NCBI RefSeq assembly: GCF_000425505.1
Contig: NZ_AUDO01000019.1
Coordinates: 1 to 64,000 of the forward strand
Length of the DNA stretch: 64,000 bases
Source: Flavobacterium frigidarium DSM 17623
GTDB taxonomy: Bacteria > Bacteroidota > Bacteroidia > Flavobacteriales > Flavobacteriaceae
Reading direction: 5' to 3'
The notes beneath the pieces are model-generated. The model was not told the DNA's origin. It made no database searches and saw nothing but the letters and a program-made list of their open reading frames with translations. Of the stretch, positions 54,671-63,358 are shown piece by piece. Position 1 is the first letter of the stretch, and each line of letters opens with the position of its first letter. The position numbers and the translations under genes were made by a program.

Positions 54671-57481
54671 ATGAAAAAGTGTTTTTTATTAGTAATGTTC
54701 ATGTTATTTGCAGTTGTTAGTCATGCTCAAAAGGGAGTGATTTCAGGAAAGATTTTAGATTCCGAGGATAATTTACCATTACCGGGAGCGATGGTTCAAT
54801 TAGTAGGAATGAATAAATACACTGTTTCAGATTTCAATGGTCGGTACGAATTTCTAAATGTAGAAGTTGGTTCGTATACAGCAAAAGTGACCTATATAGG
54901 ATATGCTTTTGGGACTGCAAATGTGAGTGTAACAGATGGTGGAAATACAGTAAGCAACTTTTTATTGAAAGCTTCAGGAACAGAACTGAAAGAGGTAATT
55001 GTGGGTGATCGATTAAAAGGTCAGGCAAAAGCTTTGAACCAACAAAAAACAAATAAAAATATTGGTAACATCATTTCATCTGACCAAGCAGGAAGGTTTC
55101 CAGATGCCAATGTGGGAGACGCTTTAAAACGTGTGCCTGGAGTTACGATGCAAAACGACCAAGGAGAAGCTAGAAATATTATCATTCGTGGATTGGCACC
55201 TTCGCTTAATTCAGTGACTTTGAACGGCGACAGAATACCGTCGGCGGAAGGAGACAATAGAAATGTTCAAATGGATTTAATCCCTTCAGACATGATTGCA
55301 ACAATCGAGGTGAATAAAACATTAACGCCCGATATGGATGCAGATGCCATTGGTGGTTCTGTGAATTTAGTCACTCGTGCGACTCCTAACGGGGAGCGTA
55401 TTTCGGCTACATTAGCGAGTGGGTATGCACCTATTAGAGAAAAAGCAACGTATACGGGAGGTTTTGTTTACGGTAATCGATTTATTGATAATAAATTAGG
55501 AGTTGTTTTAAGCGGATCTTACAACAATGTCAACTACGGTTCTGATAATATTGAAAATGAATGGACCAAAGATGAATTCGGAAATGAATACCTACAAGCT
55601 TCAGAAATTAGAGAATACTTGGTGCAAAGAATTAGAAGAAGTGCTTCTATAGCGCTGGATTATAAATTCAATGACAACAATACTATTTTTGCAAATGCCA
55701 TTTACAACTGGAGAGACGACCGCGAAAATCGCTATAGAACTACTTATGATGATATTGATCCTATTTATGATGGGACAACGATTACTGGATTTGAAGGTCG
55801 TGTTAAACGCCAAAGTAAAGGTGGAGTAGACAACAGTAGAAATAAAAACACAAGGCTAGAAGATCAGCGCGTTCAAAACTACTCTTTAAGAGGGGAGCAT
55901 TTAATTAATTCAAATTTAGATTTAGATTGGTCTACAAATTACGCTAAGGCAAGAGAATACCGTCCGGGCGAACGTTATATTGAATACCGCCAAAAAGGAG
56001 TGGGGATGATTCAGGATTTCTCTGATCATAGATTTCCATTGTTAACAACTACGGATGAATCAATCGAAGACTTTACATTTGATTCGGTTAGCGAAAATAC
56101 AGATGATACCAGTGAAAGTGAATTTGGTGCAAAAGTAAATATCCGAATTCCGTTTTCGATTATCCCTTCAGAAAAAGGCCGACTTAGAACCGGATTAAGA
56201 TTAAGAATGAAAGAAAAATCGAGAAACAATATCTTTTATTTTTACGAAGCTACTAATGGTGATTTGGATTTATTATCAAATGTTCCTCAACAATATTTCG
56301 ACGGTGTTGGCTTCAACCCTGGGGAAAAGTATGTGGCCGGAACCTTTGCATCTACAGCTTATTTAGGGGAATTAGACCTTAATAATGCGAGTTTATTTGA
56401 CAAGGAAGCGGATCCATCAGAATATTTGACTCAAAATTACAACGCCAAAGAGAATATCTATGCAGCGTACATTCGATGGGATCAAGACTTCAATGATAAA
56501 TTATCTATGGTTGTAGGTGTGCGCTCTGAGACTACTCACATTAATTATAAAGGAAATCGTGTCCTAGATGAGGAAGAGTTTGAAAGCGAAATCAACACTA
56601 AAAACACCTATACTAATGTGATGCCAAGTATTACTTTGCAATACAACGCCACTGACAATTTGGTATTAAGAACAGCTGCTACAACTGCTTTAGCAAGACC
56701 AAATTATTACGCATTAGCACCTTATTTAAACAATTTAGCAGCGGATAAAGAAATCTCAGCAGGAAATCCAAACTTAAAGGCAACTTACGCTTATAATTAT
56801 GATTTCATGGCCGAAAATTATTTCAAGTCGGTTGGGTTAATTTCTGGAGGTGTATTCTATAAAAGATTAAATGATTTTATTTATACTTACAGCGATAATA
56901 AATTTACAACAGAGAAATTTGATGCAGATTTCAGCGGTCAATTAAATCCTATTCCAACAGGAGAAAACTGGTCTTTTGTGCAAGCTAGGAATGGGGATAA
57001 AGTTGAAGTGTATGGTTTTGAAGTTGCCTTTCAGCGTCAGCTAGATTTTTTCAATAGTAAATTTTTGAGAGGTTTCGGGATTTATGTCAACTATACGTAC
57101 ACTGACTCGAAAGCAAAAGGAATTACTGATGAAGATGGTAACGAAAGAGATAATGTGAGTCTTCCGGGAACGGCTCCTCATATGTTTAATGGATCACTAT
57201 CATGGGAAGACAAACGTTTTTCTGCTCGAATTTCAGCCAACTATACAGCTAGTTATTTGGATGAATTGGGCGCTACTGATTACCAAGATAGTTATTATGA
57301 CAAGCAATTCTTTCTTGATGCTAATGCTTCTTACAAATTGACACCGCATGTTCGCATTTTTGCAGAAGCTAATAATTTAACTAACCAGCCGTTACGTTAT
57401 TATCAAGGTGTGGTAGCAAATACCAAACAAGTAGAATATTACCAAGCTCGTTTTAATCTCGGACTTAAATTAGATTTTTAG
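54671..57481 (+). CDS. TonB-dependent receptor of a phytate/phosphate uptake operon
   Basis: 936 residues. Signal peptide 1-19 ending VVSHA. Carboxypeptidase-regulatory-like domain about 21-103 (KGVISGKILDSEDNLPLPGA and VEVGSYTAKVTYIGY). Plug domain about 110-235 (FPDANVGDALKRVPGVTMQN, IIIRGLAPSLNSVTLNGDRI, DMDADAIGGSVNLVTR). Beta-barrel to the end, finishing RFNLGLKLDF with terminal Phe. This group resembles receptors annotated as TonB-dependent receptors that work without SusD, and no SusD gene follows. Instead the next genes encode a purple-acid-phosphatase-like enzyme (64 bases on) and a phytase. The likely cargo is an organic phosphate, perhaps inositol phosphate or a metal complex of it; this is inferred from context only. 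Confidence 0.88.
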   Translation: MKKCFLLVMFMLFAVVSHAQKGVISGKILDSEDNLPLPGAMVQLVGMNKYTVSDFNGRYEFLNVEVGSYTAKVTYIGYAFGTANVSVTDGGNTVSNFLLKASGTELKEVIVGDRLKGQAKALNQQKTNKNIGNIISSDQAGRFPDANVGDALKRVPGVTMQNDQGEARNIIIRGLAPSLNSVTLNGDRIPSAEGDNRNVQMDLIPSDMIATIEVNKTLTPDMDADAIGGSVNLVTRATPNGERISATLASGYAPIREKATYTGGFVYGNRFIDNKLGVVLSGSYNNVNYGSDNIENEWTKDEFGNEYLQASEIREYLVQRIRRSASIALDYKFNDNNTIFANAIYNWRDDRENRYRTTYDDIDPIYDGTTITGFEGRVKRQSKGGVDNSRNKNTRLEDQRVQNYSLRGEHLINSNLDLDWSTNYAKAREYRPGERYIEYRQKGVGMIQDFSDHRFPLLTTTDESIEDFTFDSVSENTDDTSESEFGAKVNIRIPFSIIPSEKGRLRTGLRLRMKEKSRNNIFYFYEATNGDLDLLSNVPQQYFDGVGFNPGEKYVAGTFASTAYLGELDLNNASLFDKEADPSEYLTQNYNAKENIYAAYIRWDQDFNDKLSMVVGVRSETTHINYKGNRVLDEEEFESEINTKNTYTNVMPSITLQYNATDNLVLRTAATTALARPNYYALAPYLNNLAADKEISAGNPNLKATYAYNYDFMAENYFKSVGLISGGVFYKRLNDFIYTYSDNKFTTEKFDADFSGQLNPIPTGENWSFVQARNGDKVEVYGFEVAFQRQLDFFNSKFLRGFGIYVNYTYTDSKAKGITDEDGNERDNVSLPGTAPHMFNGSLSWEDKRFSARISANYTASYLDELGATDYQDSYYDKQFFLDANASYKLTPHVRIFAEANNLTNQPLRYYQGVVANTKQVEYYQARFNLGLKLDF

Positions 57482-57544
57482 TTTAATGTAATAGTTGTAA
57501 AAAGAAGGTACCTTGATGCGATCATTTTACCTTAAAAAATCAAT

Positions 57545-58537
57545 ATGAAAAAGATAATTTACAGTTTCGTTTTCTGTGCCATTAGCACATTTGCTACAGC
57601 GCAACAAAATGAAAATAAAAACACCTTCGAAAGAAAAAAAGATCTTATTCCTGAGCTACAAACCCAAGAGAAATCATTGAACTTTTTATTGATGGGAGAT
57701 TTTGGTCGCTACGGTCAGTTTTTTCAAAAGGAGGTTGCGAAACAAATGGGAAGAGCAGCTACTACAATAAGTGCTGATTTTGTCATTTCTGTGGGGGATA
57801 ATTTTTATCCTAACGGCGTGCAAAGTACACAGGATTATTCATGGATTGCCTCATTCGAAAATGTCTACACTGATTACAGTTTGCAAAATGATTGGTATGT
57901 AGTGTTAGGAAATCACGATTATCGCGGGAACATACAAGCCGAAATTGATTACTCAAAATTGAGTCGTCGATGGAATATGCCTTCTACTTATTATTCTAAA
58001 AAAGTACCTTTAGAGGACGGGAACAAAGCATTGATTGTGTACATGGATACCTCTCCGTTTATCGACGGTTATTATAAAAAAGATAACCTAATGTATGACA
58101 ATATAATAGCGCAAGATACTACGGCACAACGCAAGTGGATCGAAAAGGAACTGGCTACCACGGATGCCACGATAAAATGGAAAATTGTAGTAGGGCATCA
58201 TCCATTATACAGTGGCGGAAAACGAAAAAATAGCGCTGACACTAAAAGTTTCGAAAAAAAGTTTGCAGATTTATTTGATCAGTATAAAGTTGATGCTTAT
58301 TTCTGCGGACACGAACATGATTTGCAAATTATAAAACCTAAGGGACGTTATACGACGCAATTTCTTTCTGGTGCGGCCTGTGAAATCAGACCTAGTGGGG
58401 AGCGTGAGGGAACTTTGTTTGCTTCGGCTACACCTGGATTTATGACTTTTTCTCTTTCGAAAAATAATTTACTATCTCAAGTAGTCGATGCCAATGGTGC
58501 CGTTATATATAGCACAACAATTCGAAAAGAAGAATAA
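57545..58537 (+). CDS. Purple acid phosphatase-like secreted metallophosphoesterase
   Basis: 330 residues. Signal peptide 1-19 ending FATAQ. The five metal-binding blocks of the tartrate-resistant/purple acid phosphatase group appear in order: LLMGDFGRYGQF (about 48-59), SVGDNFYPNGV (about 82-92), VLGNHDYRG (about 119-127), VVGHHPLYSGG (about 217-227) and FCGHEHDLQI (about 254-263). The usual GDWG is GDFG here. Size matches the small type 5 enzymes. It should release phosphate from organic esters in the periplasm or outside. It lies between the receptor and phytase genes, with 64 and 37 base gaps, so the three are probably one operon. Confidence 0.9.
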   Translation: MKKIIYSFVFCAISTFATAQQNENKNTFERKKDLIPELQTQEKSLNFLLMGDFGRYGQFFQKEVAKQMGRAATTISADFVISVGDNFYPNGVQSTQDYSWIASFENVYTDYSLQNDWYVVLGNHDYRGNIQAEIDYSKLSRRWNMPSTYYSKKVPLEDGNKALIVYMDTSPFIDGYYKKDNLMYDNIIAQDTTAQRKWIEKELATTDATIKWKIVVGHHPLYSGGKRKNSADTKSFEKKFADLFDQYKVDAYFCGHEHDLQIIKPKGRYTTQFLSGAACEIRPSGEREGTLFASATPGFMTFSLSKNNLLSQVVDANGAVIYSTTIRKEE

Positions 58538-58574
58538 AACCAAGAATAAAAAAGCAGAATAAAAAAAGGATAAA

Positions 58575-59627
58575 ATGAAGAAGATACTTTTACTGACTAC
58601 ACTATGTTTAATAGCAACATCATGCGGAAATCAGTTAGCAGCTGTTAGAAAAGATGCTGTGAAACCAATGGTAATTACACAGCAATTGCCTCATGATACT
58701 GATGATCCTGCGATTTGGATTAATCCTATTGATGCCACTAAGAGTATTATTATAGGTACAGATAAAGATACTGACGGCGGATTATATGCCTTTGATTTGA
58801 ATGGAAAAATCATCAAAAAATCTATACCGTTAAAAAGGCCCAATAATGTAGATATCGCTTACGGACTTGTCTTAAATGGTAAAAAAGTAGATGTTGCCGT
58901 TACCACCGAAAGAGAAACAAACAGCATTAGAGTTTTTAGTTTGCCTGACCTTGAACCTATCGACAATGGCGGAATAGCCGTTTTTGAAGGGGAAACGCGA
59001 CGTGCTCCCATGGGAATAAGTTTGTATACTAGAGCTACAGATCAAGCGATTTTTGCGGTTATAGGTCGGAAGGAAGGACCATCAGGATCTTATTTGTGGC
59101 AGTATAAGTTGCAAGATAGCGGTCAAGGAACCGTAGTGGGTGAAGTGGTTCGAAAATTTGGAAATTACAGTGGTACAAAAGAGATTGAAGCCATTGCAGT
59201 TGATAACGAACTAGGAACTATTTTGTATTCAGATGAGCAATTCGGAATTAGAAAATATTGGGCTGATCCAGATAAAAACGACAACAGCGAATTAGCTTTG
59301 TTTGGAAAAGGAGATTTTAAAGGTGATAATGAAGGTATCGCTATTTATAAAAAATCAGCAACCGAAGGATATATTTTGGTTTCAAACCAGCAAGCAAATA
59401 CTTTCATGGTGTATCCTCGTGAAGGAGCAAAAGGGGATTCAAATAGCTACCCACTTTTAGCTGAAATTTCCACTTCTGCGATAGAATGTGATGGTGCCGA
59501 TGCTACAGCTGTGAATTTAGGTGGCGCTTTTAAAAACGGAATGTTTGTGGCAATGAGTAACGGAATGACTTTTCATTTCTATAGTTGGGATACCATGCAA
59601 CAATGGATCGATAAGGCTAAAAAATGA
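58575..59627 (+). CDS. Beta-propeller phytase, lipoprotein
   Basis: 350 residues. Lipoprotein signal with LIATSC, acceptor Cys at residue 16. The mature part is a beta-propeller phytase: PHDTDDPAIWINP (about 36-48), IIGTDKDTDGGLYAFDLNGK (about 57-76), RPNNVDIAYG, TTERETNSIRVF, GTKEIEAIAVDN, YSDEQFGIRKYWADPD, and GDNEGIAIY. These Asp/Glu-rich loops bind the calcium ions and phosphates of inositol hexakisphosphate. Beta-propeller phytases remove phosphate from phytate at neutral pH. Last gene of the operon with the receptor and acid phosphatase: phytase and phosphatase strip phosphate, and the receptor takes up a product or substrate. Confidence 0.93.
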   Translation: MKKILLLTTLCLIATSCGNQLAAVRKDAVKPMVITQQLPHDTDDPAIWINPIDATKSIIIGTDKDTDGGLYAFDLNGKIIKKSIPLKRPNNVDIAYGLVLNGKKVDVAVTTERETNSIRVFSLPDLEPIDNGGIAVFEGETRRAPMGISLYTRATDQAIFAVIGRKEGPSGSYLWQYKLQDSGQGTVVGEVVRKFGNYSGTKEIEAIAVDNELGTILYSDEQFGIRKYWADPDKNDNSELALFGKGDFKGDNEGIAIYKKSATEGYILVSNQQANTFMVYPREGAKGDSNSYPLLAEISTSAIECDGADATAVNLGGAFKNGMFVAMSNGMTFHFYSWDTMQQWIDKAKK

Positions 59628-59651
59628 AACACGATCTAGTATTATAAAAAC

Positions 59652-59688
59652 AAAGAGAGCTATTCAGCAATTTGAATAGCTCTCTTTT
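59652..59688. terminator. Bidirectional terminator between phytase gene and pckA
   Basis: AAAGAGAGCTATTC (59652-59665) pairs with GAATAGCTCTCTTT (59674-59687) around the loop AGCAATTT. It sits 25 bases after the phytase stop and 20 bases beyond the pckA stop. Confidence 0.9.
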
Positions 59689-59707
59689 AAATTGAATTAT
59701 AATTAAC

Positions 59708-61309
59708 TTATGCTTTTGGCGCTCCTGCTAATATTTCAGCATTTGCAAACTCTTCAAACTTACTGAAGTTAGCCTTGAATTTTTTTCCTAATTCGATAGC
59801 TTTTTCATCGTATAAATCTTTGTCATCCCAGGTGTTTCTAGGATTTAAAATGTCGCTAGGTACTTCTGGACACGATTGCGGAATGGCAATCCCAAAAACG
59901 GCGTGATTTTTATATTCTACGTCGTTAAGTTCTCCATTTAATGCTGCAGTAATCATCGCACGAGTGTATTTTAATTTCATACGGCTACCTGTACCGTATG
60001 CTCCACCTGTCCATCCTGTATTGATTAACCACACCTTTACATCGGCATCTTGGATTTTTTTGCTTAACATCTCAGCATACCTTGTTGGATGTAATGGCAT
60101 AAATGGTGCGCCAAAACAAGCTGAGAAATTAGGCTGAGGTTCAGTTACTCCAGCTTCTGTTCCAGCAACTTTTGCAGTATATCCTGAGATAAAGTGATAA
60201 GCCGCTTGGCCTGGAGTTAATCTCGAAATAGGAGGCAAGATTCCAAAAGAATCTGCTGTTAAGAAAAAGATATTTTTAGGATTTTTTCCTATCGACCCGG
60301 GTTGAATATTATCGATATGAAATATTGGGTAACTTACACGCGTATTTGGTGTAATAGAGACGTCTTCAAAATCAACTTCGTTTGTTCCTTCTTTGAAAAT
60401 CACGTTCTCTAAGATGGCTCCTTTACGAATTGCTCTAAAAATATCCGGCTCATTTTCTTCAGATAGGTTGACTACTTTAGCATAGCAACCTCCTTCAAAA
60501 TTAAAAACGGTATTTTCATTTGTCCATCCGTGTTCGTCATCACCAATAAGTTTTCTTTTTGGATCAGCAGATAGCGTCGTTTTTCCTGTTCCCGAAAGAC
60601 CAAAGAAAATAGCAGTATCTCCATCATCACCTACATTAGCACTACAGTGCATTGGTAATGTATTTTTATCAACAGGTAAGATAAAGTTCAAGGCAGAAAA
60701 AATTCCTTTTTTCATTTCCCCTGTATATCCTGTTCCGCCTATTAAGGCCACTTTTTTAGTAAAGTCTAATATTGCAAAATTAGCTTGACGTGTCCCATCC
60801 ACAGCTGGATCAGCCATAAAGCTTGGTACACACATCACGGTCCATTCTGGCGTGAAATTTTCTAATTCGCTTTCTTCAGGTCTTAAAAACATGTTGTAGC
60901 AAAATAAATTTGCCCATGGTGTCTCAGTAACTACTCTTACGTTTAAACGGTAGTTAGGATCTGCACATACATAAGAGTCTCTTACATAAACCTCTTTGTT
61001 GCTCAAGTAAGCAGCAACTTTTTTATATAACGCATCAAAAGCTTTTGGTTCAAAAGGGATGTTGATGTTTCCCCACCAAACTTGATTTTCAGTAATGCTG
61101 TCTTTTACGATAAAACGGTCTAGTGGTGAACGACCCGTAAATTCTCCAGTATTTATGGCTAAGGCTCCAGTAGAGTTCTCTACTCCTTGACCTAATGAGA
61201 TAGTTTTTGCCTGTAATTCGCTAGCTGATAATTGGTAATGAATCTTTGCGTTTTCGATTCCTAAGTTGGTTAGCGAAATCGATTTCGTAAACGGTGTGTT
61301 ATTATTCAT
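59708..61309 (-). CDS. pckA: ATP-dependent phosphoenolpyruvate carboxykinase
   Basis: 533 residues, the normal length. It converts oxaloacetate and ATP to phosphoenolpyruvate, CO2 and ADP, the first committed step of gluconeogenesis, in the cytosol. Signature residues: INTGEFTGRSPLDRFIV (about 51-67), the PEPCK P-loop GLSGTGKTTLS (about 238-248), LIGDDEHGW (about 254-262), and the NFEGGCYAKVVNL stretch (about 269-281). The substrate Arg lies in NTRVSYPIFH (about 323-332), and WLINTGWTGGAYGTGSRM is near 436. Transcribed alone, with a promoter candidate 34 bases upstream of its start. Confidence 0.97.
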   Translation of the reverse strand: MNNNTPFTKSISLTNLGIENAKIHYQLSASELQAKTISLGQGVENSTGALAINTGEFTGRSPLDRFIVKDSITENQVWWGNINIPFEPKAFDALYKKVAAYLSNKEVYVRDSYVCADPNYRLNVRVVTETPWANLFCYNMFLRPEESELENFTPEWTVMCVPSFMADPAVDGTRQANFAILDFTKKVALIGGTGYTGEMKKGIFSALNFILPVDKNTLPMHCSANVGDDGDTAIFFGLSGTGKTTLSADPKRKLIGDDEHGWTNENTVFNFEGGCYAKVVNLSEENEPDIFRAIRKGAILENVIFKEGTNEVDFEDVSITPNTRVSYPIFHIDNIQPGSIGKNPKNIFFLTADSFGILPPISRLTPGQAAYHFISGYTAKVAGTEAGVTEPQPNFSACFGAPFMPLHPTRYAEMLSKKIQDADVKVWLINTGWTGGAYGTGSRMKLKYTRAMITAALNGELNDVEYKNHAVFGIAIPQSCPEVPSDILNPRNTWDDKDLYDEKAIELGKKFKANFSKFEEFANAEILAGAPKA

Positions 61310-61342
61310 GAAATTATGATTGAGTGGTTTAATTTATTAGTG

Positions 61343-61350
61343 CAAAAATA
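61343..61350 (-). promoter_or_regulatory. Candidate minus-7 element of pckA
   Basis: Read on the minus strand, TATTTTTG fits TAnnTTTG and stands 33 bases before the pckA ATG. The minus-33 position shows only a T-rich stretch. Confidence 0.35.
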
Positions 61351-61387
61351 GTTAATATATTTTATATAAAATTTGATATTCTCAATT

Positions 61388-61774
61388 TTATGCCTTTTTC
61401 TTACTATTTTGATAAAATAATACTGCCCAAGCTGCGATTAATAGTGCGCCACCTATAGGAGTGACAAAACCAATGACTTTGAAATCGAAGGAAGTTAAGT
61501 TGTTTGTGGCTAGCGCGTAAATTGAACCAGAGAACAGCACAACGCCCGAAATTACTAAGGCATGAATGGTTTTTTTTGCTTTTTCTGAGATCGAAATTAT
61601 CGAACCCAAACATAGTAAAAACAAAGCATGGTACATTTGATATCGTACTCCCGTTTCAAAAGTAGCTAATTCCTCCACTGAGAGCAGCTTTTTTAAAGCG
61701 TGTGCTCCAAAAGCGCCTAAGACGATGGCAATAATTCCTAAAATAGCTGCTGTAGTAACAAGTTTCTTATTCAT
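61388..61774 (-). CDS. DUF423 family membrane protein
   Basis: 128 residues with four membrane segments. DUF423 (YgdD-like) signature: AFGAHALKKLLSVEELATFETGVRYQMYHALFLL, spanning residues 22-55, then GSIYALA and a final GGALLIAAWAVLFY segment. Function unknown in any species I know. It lies 78 bases upstream of the pckA start on the same strand, so it may be read through into pckA. No terminator is seen between them. Confidence 0.88.
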   Translation of the reverse strand: MNKKLVTTAAILGIIAIVLGAFGAHALKKLLSVEELATFETGVRYQMYHALFLLCLGSIISISEKAKKTIHALVISGVVLFSGSIYALATNNLTSFDFKVIGFVTPIGGALLIAAWAVLFYQNSKKKA

Positions 61775-61791
61775 AATAATTGTGTTCCTTA

Positions 61792-61799
61792 CAAAAGTA
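61792..61799 (-). promoter_or_regulatory. Candidate minus-7 element of the DUF423 gene
   Basis: Read on the minus strand, TACTTTTG fits TAnnTTTG and is 17 bases ahead of the ATG, giving a very short leader. Confidence 0.35.
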
Positions 61800-61873
61800 T
61801 CTCATATTAACTATATCTAAAAATATTCAATCATATTGTTTGCTGATAATTGTGTTAAAAATTTTTTTAATTT

Positions 61874-61914
61874 ATATTCGAATATGTTATAAATGTAACA
61901 TTTTTGTATATTCG
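61874..61914. promoter_or_regulatory. Nested palindromes upstream of the saccharopine dehydrogenase-family gene
   Basis: ATATTCGAATAT (61874-61885) is a perfect palindrome. Overlapping its right end, ATGTTA (61884-61889) pairs with TAACAT (61896-61901). A further ATATTCG copy lies at 61908-61914. The cluster is 20-60 bases before the start at 61934, where an operator would sit. No regulator is identified. Confidence 0.35.
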
Positions 61915-61933
61915 TGTTATATTTATATAAATT

Positions 61934-63301
61934 ATGAGGCAAATTCTAATAATTGGTGCGGGGAGATCAGCGTCATCTTTGATACAGTATTTACTTGGAA
62001 AATCAGATAGCGAACAATTAAAAATTGTAATCGCCGATTTGTCGCTAGAACTAGCTCAAAAAAAAACCAACAAGCATCCTAATGCCCAGGCAATTGCACT
62101 AGATATATTTAACAACGGTCAACGCAAAGCGGCAATTGAAAAAGCCGATATTGTTATCTCAATGTTGCCTGCACATTTACATATTGAGGTGGCGCGTGAC
62201 TGCATTGTATATAAAAAGAGCTTGGTTACCGCCTCATATATTAGTGATGCAATGCAAGAATTAGATGCTGCCGCAAAAGAAAATAATTTGGTATTCATGA
62301 ACGAAATCGGACTTGATCCAGGAATCGATCACATGAGTGCGATGAAAGTGATTGACGAAATTAGAGATAAAGGCGGAAAAATGCTCTTATTTGAATCGTT
62401 CTGTGGCGGACTTGTTGCTCCAGAATCAGATAATAATTTGTGGAATTATAAATTTACTTGGGCACCTCGTAATGTGGTTCTTGCTGGGCAAGGTGGGGCA
62501 GCCAAGTTTATACAGGAAGGCAGTTACAAGTACATTCCGTATTGCAATTTGTTTAGACGCACAGAGTTTTTGGACGTTGAAGGTTACGGTCGTTTTGAGG
62601 GCTATTCTAACCGGGATTCCCTTAAATATAGAAGTGTGTATGGTCTAGATGATGTGTTGACTTTGTATCGCGGAACGATTCGTCGTGTAGGTTTTTCAAA
62701 AGCCTGGAATATGTTTGTGCAATTAGGCATGACCGATGATAGCTATAGTATGGAAGACTCAGAGAACATGAGTTACCGTCAGTTTACCAATGCCTTTTTA
62801 CCCTACCATCCTACGGACTCAGTGGAGATAAAAATGCGTTTGATTTTAAAAATTGATCAAGATGATATTATGTGGGACAAACTGCTAGAACTTAGTTTGT
62901 TTAACGACACGAAAATTGTAGGCCTTAAAAATGCCACACCTGCCCAAATATTAGAAAAAATATTGAGTGATAGTTGGACCCTGCAACCAGACGATAAAGA
63001 CATGATTGTGATGTACCACAAATTCGGATTTGAATTAAATGGCGTAAAGCAACAAATTGATTCAAAAATGGTTTGTCTAGGCGATGATCAAACCTATACT
63101 GCGATGGCAAAAACGGTAGGCTTGCCTGTGGCAATAGCTACTTTGCAAATTTTAAACGGAAAAATAAAAACCCCAGGAGTTCAGTTGCCAATAAATAGAG
63201 AGGTGTATTTGCCTATTTTAAAAGAATTAGAAGAGCATGGCGTTGTGTTTCACGAACAAACAATGCCGTATCTAGGGTACAGACCCGATGCTGTTTCTTA
63301 A
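61934..63301 (+). CDS. Saccharopine dehydrogenase-family oxidoreductase
   Basis: 455 residues. N-terminal Rossmann fold with nucleotide-binding QILIIGAGRSASSLIQYLL (residues 2-20) and an acidic residue at the end of strand 2 (IVIADLSLE near 33-41). Other landmarks: ADIVISMLPAHLHIEVARDC, MNEIGLDPGIDHMSAMKVID (near 121-140), GGLVAPESDNNLWNYKFTWAP, and the C-terminal ATPAQILEKIL region. It resembles the saccharopine reductase/dehydrogenase domain of lysine metabolism, and could act as a lysine-forming saccharopine dehydrogenase or in a related amino-acid reaction. No other lysine genes are near, so substrate stays open. Preceded by nested palindromes and followed by a strong terminator. Confidence 0.85.
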   Translation: MRQILIIGAGRSASSLIQYLLGKSDSEQLKIVIADLSLELAQKKTNKHPNAQAIALDIFNNGQRKAAIEKADIVISMLPAHLHIEVARDCIVYKKSLVTASYISDAMQELDAAAKENNLVFMNEIGLDPGIDHMSAMKVIDEIRDKGGKMLLFESFCGGLVAPESDNNLWNYKFTWAPRNVVLAGQGGAAKFIQEGSYKYIPYCNLFRRTEFLDVEGYGRFEGYSNRDSLKYRSVYGLDDVLTLYRGTIRRVGFSKAWNMFVQLGMTDDSYSMEDSENMSYRQFTNAFLPYHPTDSVEIKMRLILKIDQDDIMWDKLLELSLFNDTKIVGLKNATPAQILEKILSDSWTLQPDDKDMIVMYHKFGFELNGVKQQIDSKMVCLGDDQTYTAMAKTVGLPVAIATLQILNGKIKTPGVQLPINREVYLPILKELEEHGVVFHEQTMPYLGYRPDAVS

Positions 63302-63319
63302 TTTTAGTTTTGTAGTTTT

Positions 63320-63354
63320 AAATCCGCTTCTTCCTCCAAGAAGCGGATTTTTTT
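63320..63354. terminator. Bidirectional terminator at the end of the window
   Basis: AAATCCGCTTCTT (63320-63332) pairs with AAGAAGCGGATTT (63338-63350) across CCTCC, with T residues after it. It is 18 bases after the stop at 63301 and 5 bases before the end of the convergent gene at 63359. Confidence 0.9.
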
Positions 63355-63358
63355 AATT

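Noticed and set aside
61780..62010. A 76-codon plus-strand frame spanning the promoter region of the saccharopine dehydrogenase-family gene
   Set aside because: It is very rich in Ile/Tyr/Cys from AT-rich DNA, overlaps the likely operator and the start of a well-supported gene, and has no family match I know.
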